DNA from: Prevotella sp.
GTDB lineage: Bacteria > Bacteroidota > Bacteroidia > Bacteroidales > Bacteroidaceae
Length of the DNA stretch: 39,236 nt
Reading direction: 5' to 3'
Assembly: GCA_017554385.1 (NCBI GenBank)
Contig: JAFZIL010000031.1
Coordinates: forward strand, 1 to 39,236
Position numbers and translations under genes: made by a program. The notes under the pieces were generated by a model. That model had not been told where the DNA came from and did not search any database. It was given only the letters and a program-made list of their open reading frames with translations. Below, piece after piece: positions 33,173 to 39,236 of this stretch (position 1 is the first letter of the stretch; the number at the start of each line of letters is the position of its first letter).

Positions 33173-35938
33173 TCAGTGGGCCTCGAGCCAGTTTTGGCCA
33201 AAGCCAGAGTCGGCTACCAAGGGTACCTGCATCTCGAAGGCGTGCTCCATTTCCTCAATGACGATTTTCTCTACCTTCTCTTTCTCTTCCGGATAGACCG
33301 AGAAGTTGAGTTCGTCGTGCACTTGCAGGATCATCTTGCTCTTGATGTTTTCGGCCTTGAAACGCTTGAAGATGCGAATCATGGCTACCTTGATGATGTC
33401 GGCAGCGGTGCCCTGGATCGGGGCATTGATGGCGTTTCTCTCTGCAAAGCCACGCACGGTGGCGTTCTGCGAGTTGATGTCGGGCAGATAGCGGCGACGG
33501 CCGAATAGGGTAGGGACATAGCCCTGACGGCGTGCCTCGGCCTTGGCTTGCTCCATGTAGTCTTTCACCTTGGGGAAGGTCTCGAAGAAGCCGTCGATGA
33601 GCTGTTTGCCTTCCTCGCGGCTGATGCCTAACCGCTCGGCCAAGCCAAAGACGGTGATGCCGTAGATGATACCGAAGTTAGCTCGTTTCGACTTTGTACG
33701 CTCGTCGCGACTCACCTCCTCGATGGGCTTTTTATAAATGTTCGAGGCTGTTGCAGCATGCAAGTCCTTGCCTTCGCGGAACACGCTGATCATGTTCTCG
33801 TCGCCTGATAGATGGGCCATTACGCGCAGTTCAATCTGACTGTAGTCTGCTGAAAAAAACAGACATCCTGGCTCTGGAACAAAGGCTTTTCTTATTTCCT
33901 TTCCGTCTTCACCACGAACGGGAATGTTCTGCAGGTTGGGGTCGCTCGACGAGAGGCGTCCGGTTGCTGTGACGCATTGGTTGAACGAGGTGTGGATATG
34001 TCCCGTGCGTGGATTGATAAGCGACGGGAGGTTGTCTACGTAGGTTGATAGCAGCTTCTTTAATCCCCTGAAACTGAGTATGTCTGCCACGATTTCGTGC
34101 TTGCCTTGCAGTTGGGTGAGCACATCCTCAGAGGTGACGAACTGTCCTGTTTTGGTCTTCTTGGGCTTCTCTATGATTTTCATTTTGCCAAAGAGAATAT
34201 CTCCTACCTGCTTGGGTGATGAGATATTGAATTGTTCGCCTGCCAACTCATAGATGCGTGCCTCGATTTCGTTCATTCTATTAGTCAAATCTTTTGACGT
34301 TTGCTTGAGTGACTCTGTATCAAGACAAACACCGTTCATCTCCATTTCGGCTAAAACGGGCATCAGCGGCATCTCCATTTCGTAGAACAGCTGCTCGCAG
34401 TCGTGCTCCTTCAGCATCGGCTCCAGCTTGTTCTTCAGCTGCAGCGTGATGTCGGCATCTTCGCAAGCATACTCATAGACCTCGGTAGGGAAGAGGTCGC
34501 GCATGGAACGTTGTTTCTTTCCTCGCGGACCGATGAGCTCGTCGATGTGTACCGTCTGGTAGCCCAACAGCGTCTCGGCCATAAAGTCCATGTTATGGCG
34601 AAGCTCGGGTTGGATGAGATAGTGGGCGATCATCGTGTCCCACATCGGCCCGTTCAGTTTAATGTTATAATTCCTTAAAACTTCCAAATCGTACTTAATG
34701 TTCTGTCCGACCTTCAAAATCTTCGGGTCTTCATACAGGGGTTTAAAGATATTAACAATTCGCAACGCTTCTTCACGATTGGTAGGAATGGGTACATAAA
34801 AAGCCTCATGTTCCTTCACTGAGAAGCTCAAACCTACCAATTCGGCATCGATTGGCGACGTACTGGTCGTTTCTGTGTCTAAAACGAGAATTTCTTTTGT
34901 CCTAAAAAAGTCACAAAGATTCCGCATTTCATCCTCATTTTCAACAAGTTTGTAGTCGTGAGGAGTGGTTTTAATGCTTTCAAAACTCGAATATTTTAGC
35001 TCAACCGACCCCTCGGTGGCAAATTCTTCAAAGAGAGAGAGCTGTTGATTATCGGTTTTTGGCTTCTTTTCAACTTTTTTAAGAACTCGCTCTGAGAGCT
35101 GCTTAAACTCCAGTTCAGTGAAAAGTTTTCCCAATTTGTCATCGTCGCGCTCCTTCAGTTTCAATGACTCCATATCGAGGTCGATGGGTACGTCGGTCTT
35201 GATGGTTGCCAGGAAGTAACTCATCTTGATATCGTCGACATGCTGCTCGACCTTCTCACGAAGTTTACCCTTGATTTCAGATGAACGTGTCAGAAGTCCT
35301 TCTATGCTTCCAAACTCGTTGATGAGTTTCACGGCAGTCTTCTCGCCGACTCCCGGACAGCCAGGAAAGTTATCTGCTGAGTCACCCATCAGCGCCAGCA
35401 AGTCGATGACGGCTTGGGTCGACGGGAGGTCGTATTTCTTCATTACCTCCTTGGGTCCCATCGTTTCATAGCCGCCTCCATGACGAGGGCGGAATATCTT
35501 CACGTTCTCGGTCACTAATTGTCCGTAGTCTTTGTCGGGTGTCAACATATAGGTTTCGACACCGATGGAATCAGCCTTCTTTGCCAATGTACCTATCACG
35601 TCGTCGGCCTCGAATCCATTGACTTGGAGTACGGGTATATGGTAGGCTTCGAGGAGCTCCTTTATGATTGGAACGGACTTCGTGATGTCCTCGGGCGTCT
35701 TTTCGCGTTGGGCCTTATACTCAGGATATGCATCGCTGCGGAAGGTAGGGCCGTGTGGATCAAAGGCCACGCCGATATGTGTAGGATGCTCCTTTTCGAG
35801 TACCTCCTGAAGTGTGTTGACAAAGCCGATGATGGCACTTGTGTTCAGTCCCTTCGAGTTGATTCGCGGGTTCTTGATGAAGGCGTAATACGACCTGTAA
35901 ATCAGTGCGTAGGCGTCTAAAAGAAATAGTTTTGCCAT
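33173..35938 (-). CDS. polA: DNA polymerase I
   Basis: A 921-aa family A polymerase for Okazaki-fragment processing and repair. The N-terminal 5'-nuclease is present (LLDAYALIYRSYYA; NGFEADDVIGTLA; PDKDYGQLV). The 3'-5' exonuclease keeps its acidic residues (VLDTETTSTSP..., later YACEDADITLQL), so proofreading should be active. The polymerase domain has motif A DYSQIELRVMAH, motif B RTKSKRANFGIIYG and motif C QVHDELNFSV. Length is normal. It diverges from the polyprenyl synthase gene; its own promoter is weak by consensus (TAATTTTA at 35966-35959). Confidence 0.97.
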   Translation of the reverse strand: MAKLFLLDAYALIYRSYYAFIKNPRINSKGLNTSAIIGFVNTLQEVLEKEHPTHIGVAFDPHGPTFRSDAYPEYKAQREKTPEDITKSVPIIKELLEAYHIPVLQVNGFEADDVIGTLAKKADSIGVETYMLTPDKDYGQLVTENVKIFRPRHGGGYETMGPKEVMKKYDLPSTQAVIDLLALMGDSADNFPGCPGVGEKTAVKLINEFGSIEGLLTRSSEIKGKLREKVEQHVDDIKMSYFLATIKTDVPIDLDMESLKLKERDDDKLGKLFTELEFKQLSERVLKKVEKKPKTDNQQLSLFEEFATEGSVELKYSSFESIKTTPHDYKLVENEDEMRNLCDFFRTKEILVLDTETTSTSPIDAELVGLSFSVKEHEAFYVPIPTNREEALRIVNIFKPLYEDPKILKVGQNIKYDLEVLRNYNIKLNGPMWDTMIAHYLIQPELRHNMDFMAETLLGYQTVHIDELIGPRGKKQRSMRDLFPTEVYEYACEDADITLQLKNKLEPMLKEHDCEQLFYEMEMPLMPVLAEMEMNGVCLDTESLKQTSKDLTNRMNEIEARIYELAGEQFNISSPKQVGDILFGKMKIIEKPKKTKTGQFVTSEDVLTQLQGKHEIVADILSFRGLKKLLSTYVDNLPSLINPRTGHIHTSFNQCVTATGRLSSSDPNLQNIPVRGEDGKEIRKAFVPEPGCLFFSADYSQIELRVMAHLSGDENMISVFREGKDLHAATASNIYKKPIEEVSRDERTKSKRANFGIIYGITVFGLAERLGISREEGKQLIDGFFETFPKVKDYMEQAKAEARRQGYVPTLFGRRRYLPDINSQNATVRGFAERNAINAPIQGTAADIIKVAMIRIFKRFKAENIKSKMILQVHDELNFSVYPEEKEKVEKIVIEEMEHAFEMQVPLVADSGFGQNWLEAH

Positions 35939-35999
35939 AATAATCTCAATTTTCTGCGTAAAATTACTAAAAAATTTCGCATTATCACGAACTTTTCAC

Positions 36000-36007
36000 T
36001 AATTTTG
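36000..36007 (+). promoter_or_regulatory. -7 element of the polyprenyl synthase promoter
   Basis: TAATTTTG ends 17 bp before the ATG at 36025, giving a leader of roughly ten nucleotides. No good -33 TTTG is at the expected place. Confidence 0.55.
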
Positions 36008-36024
36008 TACGAAAATTCTGCATA

Positions 36025-37002
36025 ATGGACCAATTATCGCTTATCAAACAACCTATTTTGCGCGACCTTGACGATTTTATCGCGCTATTCAACGAGTCAT
36101 TGACCCACGATGATGGCTTGCTCGGCTCGGCTTTGTCCCATATCCGTCAGCGTGGTGGAAAGCGTATGCGCCCCATGCTAATCCTACTGATGGCAAAGAA
36201 CTATGGTGGCGTATCGTTTGTCACTCAGCATGCAGCTGTAGGATTGGAGCTACTCCATACTGCATCGCTTGTTCACGACGATGTGGTTGACGAAAGTAGT
36301 GAAAGGCGAGGACAGGCTTCTGTCAATGCTACTTATGATAATAAGGTGGCAGTATTGGTTGGCGATTTTATCCTCTCTACTGCGCTGCTTCACGTGTCGA
36401 AGACGGGCAATCAGCGTATTATCGAGTATCTGGCTGAGTTAGGTCGTACGTTAGCTGCAGGCGAGATTCTTCAGCTGACGAACATCCAGAACCAGCAGAT
36501 CAGTGAAGACGTTTATTATCAGATTATTATGAATAAGACTGCAGCGCTTTTCGAGGCCTGTGCAGCCATTGGTGCCTTATCGGCAGGTGCTTCTGAGGAA
36601 GACGTTCTCAGTGCTGGCAAGTTCGGTCAGAACCTGGGTATCATGTTCCAGATCCGCGATGATATCTTCGACTATTATGACTCAAAGGAGATAGGCAAGC
36701 CAACAGGAAATGATATGGCAGAGGGAAAACTCACACTTCCTGTAATCTATGCCTTGAACAGCAATCCGATGGACTCGATGCTTACCCTTGCCAAAAAGGT
36801 GAAGGCAGGAACGGTGAATCTTGATGAAATCGCTGTTTTGGTCGAGTTTACCAAGCGTAGCGGTGGAATGGAATATGCCGAACAGCGAATGCAAGACTTC
36901 AGAATGCTCTGTCAGCAGTATATTGATGAAAGCGTAAAAAATGACGAAATCCGCTCAGCCTTAACGGCCTATGTGGATTTCGTCATTGAAAGAAAGAATT
37001 AA
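36025..37002 (+). CDS. ispB: Polyprenyl diphosphate synthase (octaprenyl/IspB type)
   Basis: A 325-aa trans-prenyltransferase that extends allylic diphosphates with isopentenyl diphosphate to make the side chain of menaquinone. The substrate-binding GGKRMRP motif is followed by the first aspartate-rich motif DDVVDESSERRG and the second, QIRDDIFDYY. The GNDMAEGKLTLPVIYAL segment is also conserved. Product length cannot be fixed from sequence; long-chain synthases of this subgroup make C35-C50 products. It is a single-gene unit between polA (divergent) and deoC (convergent, 7 bp apart). Confidence 0.9.
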   Translation: MDQLSLIKQPILRDLDDFIALFNESLTHDDGLLGSALSHIRQRGGKRMRPMLILLMAKNYGGVSFVTQHAAVGLELLHTASLVHDDVVDESSERRGQASVNATYDNKVAVLVGDFILSTALLHVSKTGNQRIIEYLAELGRTLAAGEILQLTNIQNQQISEDVYYQIIMNKTAALFEACAAIGALSAGASEEDVLSAGKFGQNLGIMFQIRDDIFDYYDSKEIGKPTGNDMAEGKLTLPVIYALNSNPMDSMLTLAKKVKAGTVNLDEIAVLVEFTKRSGGMEYAEQRMQDFRMLCQQYIDESVKNDEIRSALTAYVDFVIERKN

Positions 37003-37012
37003 GGTTACCTTA
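37000..37012. terminator. Short palindrome containing both convergent stop codons
   Basis: TAAGG-TTA-CCTTA is a perfect 5-bp inverted repeat whose ends are the TAA stops of the plus-strand polyprenyl synthase and the minus-strand deoC. It is too short and lacks a T tract to be a strong terminator alone. Confidence 0.3.
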
Positions 37013-37906
37013 GAAGAACTTCACTTCTTCACCGATGACCTCGCTTAGCAGCAAATTAGCAAGTCGGCTGGTACCCATTCTGAACAGTTTGTTGGTGAGC
37101 CATTTTTCGCCCAGAATTTCCTTTGTGATGGTGTAGTAGATAAGAGCATCCATCACCGTGTTCAGGCCTCCGGCAGGCTTGAAACCCACCACGATGCCCG
37201 TCTCGTCGTAGTATTCCTTGATAGCCTGGCACATGACATAGGCTGCCTCTGGCGTTGCCGCAGGCTGCTCCTTGCCGGTAGAAGTCTTGATGTAGTCGGC
37301 ACCGGCATACATCGATAGAATCGAGGCAATTTTGATGTTCTTAGCCGTTTTTAGGCAGCCTGTTTCCAGGATGACCTTCATGTCACGCTCGCCACAAGCT
37401 TCCTTCTGTTGCTGAATCTCGTCGACAACGGTCTCGTAGTCGCCTTCGAGCATAGAGCCTACGGGCAATACGATGTCTATCTCTGTAGCACCGTCCTTGA
37501 TGGCTAGTTGGGTCTCGATGGTCTTCACCTCAATGAGACTCTGTGATGACGGGAAACTACCTGACACACAGGCTATTTCAACGCCATCGACCTCGAGCGT
37601 CTCAGCTACTGTTCTGGCAAAACGAGGATACACGCAGATGGTAGCAACATGGGGTAGGGTAGGATAGGCTTCGTCGAACTTGTTCACCTTCTCCGTGAAG
37701 GCCATCACGCTGGTATCTGAATCGGTGTTCTTCAGCGTGGTCAGTTCTACGCTACCCATCAGGAATTTCTTTACCTCCAAGGTGTCGTTCTCAGGAACCT
37801 TTTCTTCAATCAGCTTTTTTACTGCTGCCTTTACTTCCTCGTCGTTTACTTCGAGGTTGTACTTTTTCAGCGCCTCTTCAATGCGTCCATACTGTTTTTC
37901 TTCCAT
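37010..37906 (-). CDS. deoC: Deoxyribose-phosphate aldolase
   Basis: This class I aldolase cleaves 2-deoxyribose-5-phosphate to glyceraldehyde-3-phosphate and acetaldehyde, feeding deoxynucleoside carbon into glycolysis. The 298-aa protein is of the longer DeoC form. The Schiff-base lysine is in ADYIKTSTGK, the proton-relay region in GFKPAGGLNT, and ATEIDIVLPVG is the conserved TIM-barrel strand. It starts 2 bp after the MazG-type gene and is last in the dtd operon. No other deo genes are nearby, so its link is to nucleotide-pool management. Confidence 0.95.
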   Translation of the reverse strand: MEEKQYGRIEEALKKYNLEVNDEEVKAAVKKLIEEKVPENDTLEVKKFLMGSVELTTLKNTDSDTSVMAFTEKVNKFDEAYPTLPHVATICVYPRFARTVAETLEVDGVEIACVSGSFPSSQSLIEVKTIETQLAIKDGATEIDIVLPVGSMLEGDYETVVDEIQQQKEACGERDMKVILETGCLKTAKNIKIASILSMYAGADYIKTSTGKEQPAATPEAAYVMCQAIKEYYDETGIVVGFKPAGGLNTVMDALIYYTITKEILGEKWLTNKLFRMGTSRLANLLLSEVIGEEVKFF

Positions 37907-37908
37907 AA

Positions 37909-38253
37909 TTACTTGAGTTTTAGGTTGTTAATATGTCGGTTTTTGTCTCTTGATGTCTTCTTTTCTATGTTCTTCCGTAGTGCTTCGTCAAGGTCAACGC
38001 CCGTCTGGTTAGCAAGGCAGATGAGCACCCACAGCACGTCGGCCATCTCGTCGTCCAGTGCCTGTCTACCGTTATCGGCTGCGCGTGGGTCGCTTGCTTT
38101 CCATGATTGCTCACCATAGCGGCGACTGATGACTCTTGCCAGCTCGCCCACCTCCTCTGTGAGCACGACCATGTTGGTCAGCTCTGAAAAATAGCGTACC
38201 CCGTACACCTTAATCCACTGGTCTACAGCCTGTTGTGCTTCTTGTATGGTCAT
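37909..38253 (-). CDS. MazG-type nucleotide pyrophosphohydrolase
   Basis: A 114-aa all-alpha NTP pyrophosphatase-superfamily protein expected to hydrolyse (d)NTPs, perhaps non-canonical ones, to monophosphates. The metal-binding pattern EE-x-x-E...E-x-x-D appears as LTEEVGELARVISRR and LDDEMADVLWVL. It is a single-domain member, much shorter than the duplicated E. coli MazG. Its ATG overlaps by 3 bp the TGA of the second frame of the small membrane-protein gene upstream (ATGA arrangement), and deoC follows 2 bp later. Confidence 0.9.
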   Translation of the reverse strand: MTIQEAQQAVDQWIKVYGVRYFSELTNMVVLTEEVGELARVISRRYGEQSWKASDPRAADNGRQALDDEMADVLWVLICLANQTGVDLDEALRKNIEKKTSRDKNRHINNLKLK

Positions 38254-38491
38254 TTCATCAATATCATTATTATGAATAAAGCGATGATGGCGAAGATTAT
38301 CATCTTGATGTTCTCCGTGTTTTCTCTTCTGTATTCTTGCCAGTTAAACGACTTGTAAACAACAGTTGCTAACCAAAGGAAAAGGCTGCAGGTATCAGGC
38401 CACTTTCTATATGTAATAACCGTTTCATAATGCAGCCTATTAACATGAGGATGAGCCCTGATATTTCGAGTTCTTTTAGATATTTCTTCAT
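38250..38491 (-). pseudogene. Frameshifted small two-TM membrane protein gene
   Basis: Reading from the ATG at 38491 gives MKKYLKELEISGLILMLIGC and on to a TAG at 38371-38369 (40 codons). From about 38375 a different frame continues WLATVVYKSFNWQEYRREN, then NIKMIIFAIIALFIIMILMK, and stops at 38252-38250, overlapping the MazG-type ATG. Together they make a small protein with two hydrophobic segments flanking a charged WQEYRREN loop. The interval is 242 nt, one short of an 80-codon gene plus stop, so a single missing base in or near the CCTTTTCCTTT stretch (38375-38386) explains the break. It may be a real mutation, programmed slippage or a sequencing/assembly error. A purine-rich ATAGGAA precedes the ATG. 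Function unknown. Confidence 0.7.
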
Positions 38492-38569
38492 TTCCTATGA
38501 TTTCTTTTCTCCTGTCATGATGTCCGTCTTTATTCTTTTTCCGTAAGCTGCGACTTTGTCGCTGCCCTT
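38492..38569. other. Short gap between dtd and the small membrane-protein gene
   Basis: This 78-bp stretch contains a 5-bp hairpin GCGAC-TTT-GTCGC (38549-38561) and no gene. The hairpin is too weak to call a terminator, so dtd and the following genes are probably one transcript. Confidence 0.4.
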
Positions 38570-39022
38570 TTACTCCTTGTTCTTCGTGTCCATACAGATG
38601 GTCACCGGTCCGTCATTCAGTAATTCTACCTTCATGTTTGCCCCAAATTCTCCTGTACCTACCGTCTTGCCTATAGCCTCTGAGAGCTCTTTGCAGAAGG
38701 CCTCGTACAGGGGGATAGAGTGCTCGTGAGAGCCTGCCCGAAACCAGCTGGGACGATTGCCTTTCTTGTAGCTGGCGTAGAGCGTGAACTGGCTTACAAC
38801 CAGAATCTCGCCACTAACGTCGAGTATTGACCGGTTCATCACGTTGTTTTCATCGCCAAACACGCGCAGGTTGGCTATCTTCTTCACTAACCATTCAACG
38901 TCCTCCATCGTGTCCTCCTCGCAGATGCCCAGCAAGATAAGGTAACCTTGCTGAATCTGGCTTTTCACCGCGCCTTCTATGGTGACGCTGGCGTGGCTGA
39001 CGCGTTGTATGACTGCTCTCAT
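38570..39022 (-). CDS. dtd: D-aminoacyl-tRNA deacylase
   Basis: A 150-aa DTD-fold enzyme that hydrolyses D-amino acids (and glycine from tRNA-Ala) off mischarged tRNAs, keeping them out of protein. The family motifs are present: MRAVIQRVSHASVTI at the start, the catalytic SQFTLYA, and the chirality-checking cross-subunit motif NDGPVTI near the C-terminus (the usual Gly-cisPro pair). Length is standard. It has a consensus promoter 17 bp upstream and heads the operon with the small membrane protein, the MazG-type gene and deoC. Confidence 0.96.
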   Translation of the reverse strand: MRAVIQRVSHASVTIEGAVKSQIQQGYLILLGICEEDTMEDVEWLVKKIANLRVFGDENNVMNRSILDVSGEILVVSQFTLYASYKKGNRPSWFRAGSHEHSIPLYEAFCKELSEAIGKTVGTGEFGANMKVELLNDGPVTICMDTKNKE

Positions 39023-39038
39023 AGTTCTGATTTTTCGG

Positions 39039-39070
39039 CAAAGATAATCATTATTTTTGATTCCACCAAA
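39039..39070 (-). promoter_or_regulatory. dtd operon promoter
   Basis: On the minus strand TTTG (39070-39067), a 20-bp spacer and TATCTTTG (39046-39039) match the Bacteroidetes pattern. Confidence 0.7.
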
Positions 39071-39096
39071 TTTTTCCTGTCGCTATCGTTGTATAG

Positions 39097-39128
39097 TGTA
39101 ACATTGTAACTTTGTAACATTGTAACAA
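39097..39128. repeat. Four-copy 8-bp tandem repeat TGTAACAT
   Basis: TGTAACAT, TGTAACTT, TGTAACAT and TGTAACAA follow one another without gaps. The array lies in the non-coding right end of the window (39047-39236), where I see no gene; the last 40 bp are almost pure A/T. Confidence 0.85.
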
Positions 39129-39236
39129 TAAGGATATGTCTTTGTCCTTTCTGCCTCCTTACAGATGACAGATGACAGTTTATGATTTTGAGAGTGTATT
39201 GAGATTTACTATTATATATTATATAATATATATATT

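Noticed and set aside
1-39236. Mobile element or prophage
   Set aside because: No transposase, integrase or phage structural gene, and no long terminal repeats, could be recognised; gene order is dominated by housekeeping genes.

Overview
The window looks like chromosomal DNA of a member of the Bacteroidota, most likely a Prevotella-like species of the Bacteroidales. The evidence is a type IX secretion (T9SS) PorZ-like protein, secreted proteins ending in the YN-x-x-GQR...GxYI-x-xGRK-x-VV tail common in Prevotella, SPII lipoproteins with BACON domains, a membrane-spanning kelch/AraC regulator, a TPR histidine kinase, and promoters of the Bacteroidetes type (TTTG or TTG, 19-20 bp spacer, TAnnTTTG) in front of most transcription units. 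The species assignment is inference. No tRNA, rRNA, insertion sequence, prophage or CRISPR array was seen. Almost all genes are intact and closely packed.

Layout. At 1-2062 a long terminator hairpin is followed by a TrmH-type RNA methyltransferase (-) and nadA (+). These diverge from a 460-bp AT-rich intergenic region that carries a cluster of DnaA-box-like 9-mers. From 14975 down to 2063 runs one apparent nine-gene minus-strand operon: leuS, a YitT-type membrane protein, rdgB, porZ-like, a GT-C-like membrane protein, two acyltransferase-3 membrane proteins, a second GT-C-like protein, and a secreted CotH-type protein. All junctions are 16 bp or less or overlapping. The second half looks like a surface-glycan modification set attached to the T9SS protein PorZ.

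At 15105-19578 are a secreted multidomain protein and mutS (both +), separated by two strong hairpins. mutS converges on a TPR histidine kinase/lgt pair (-) across an array of four palindromic 22-bp repeats. At 22567-30488 the minus strand carries ychF, overlapping by 4 bp a kelch-propeller/TM/AraC regulator, then two large surface lipoproteins, one with an HExxH metallopeptidase motif. The intergenic region ahead of the lipoproteins contains an 8-bp direct repeat at 21-bp spacing next to a promoter that lacks a -33 box, which suggests an AraC-type operator.

At 30624-33063 is a three-gene envelope operon (unrecognised periplasmic protein, outer-membrane beta-barrel, small lipoprotein). polA (-) and a polyprenyl diphosphate synthase (+) diverge at about 36 kb. 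The last operon (-) is dtd, a frameshifted small membrane-protein gene, a MazG-type pyrophosphohydrolase and deoC. The small gene would be easy to miss because its two halves lie in different frames.

Housekeeping functions cover NAD synthesis, leucyl-tRNA charging, nucleotide-pool sanitation (rdgB, mazG-like), mismatch repair, DNA polymerase I, lipoprotein maturation, isoprenoid quinone/carrier side-chain synthesis, deoxyribose catabolism and D-aminoacyl-tRNA proofreading. The accessory interest lies in the PorZ/glycan operon, the kelch-AraC/lipoprotein module, and the DnaA-box and palindromic repeat clusters.
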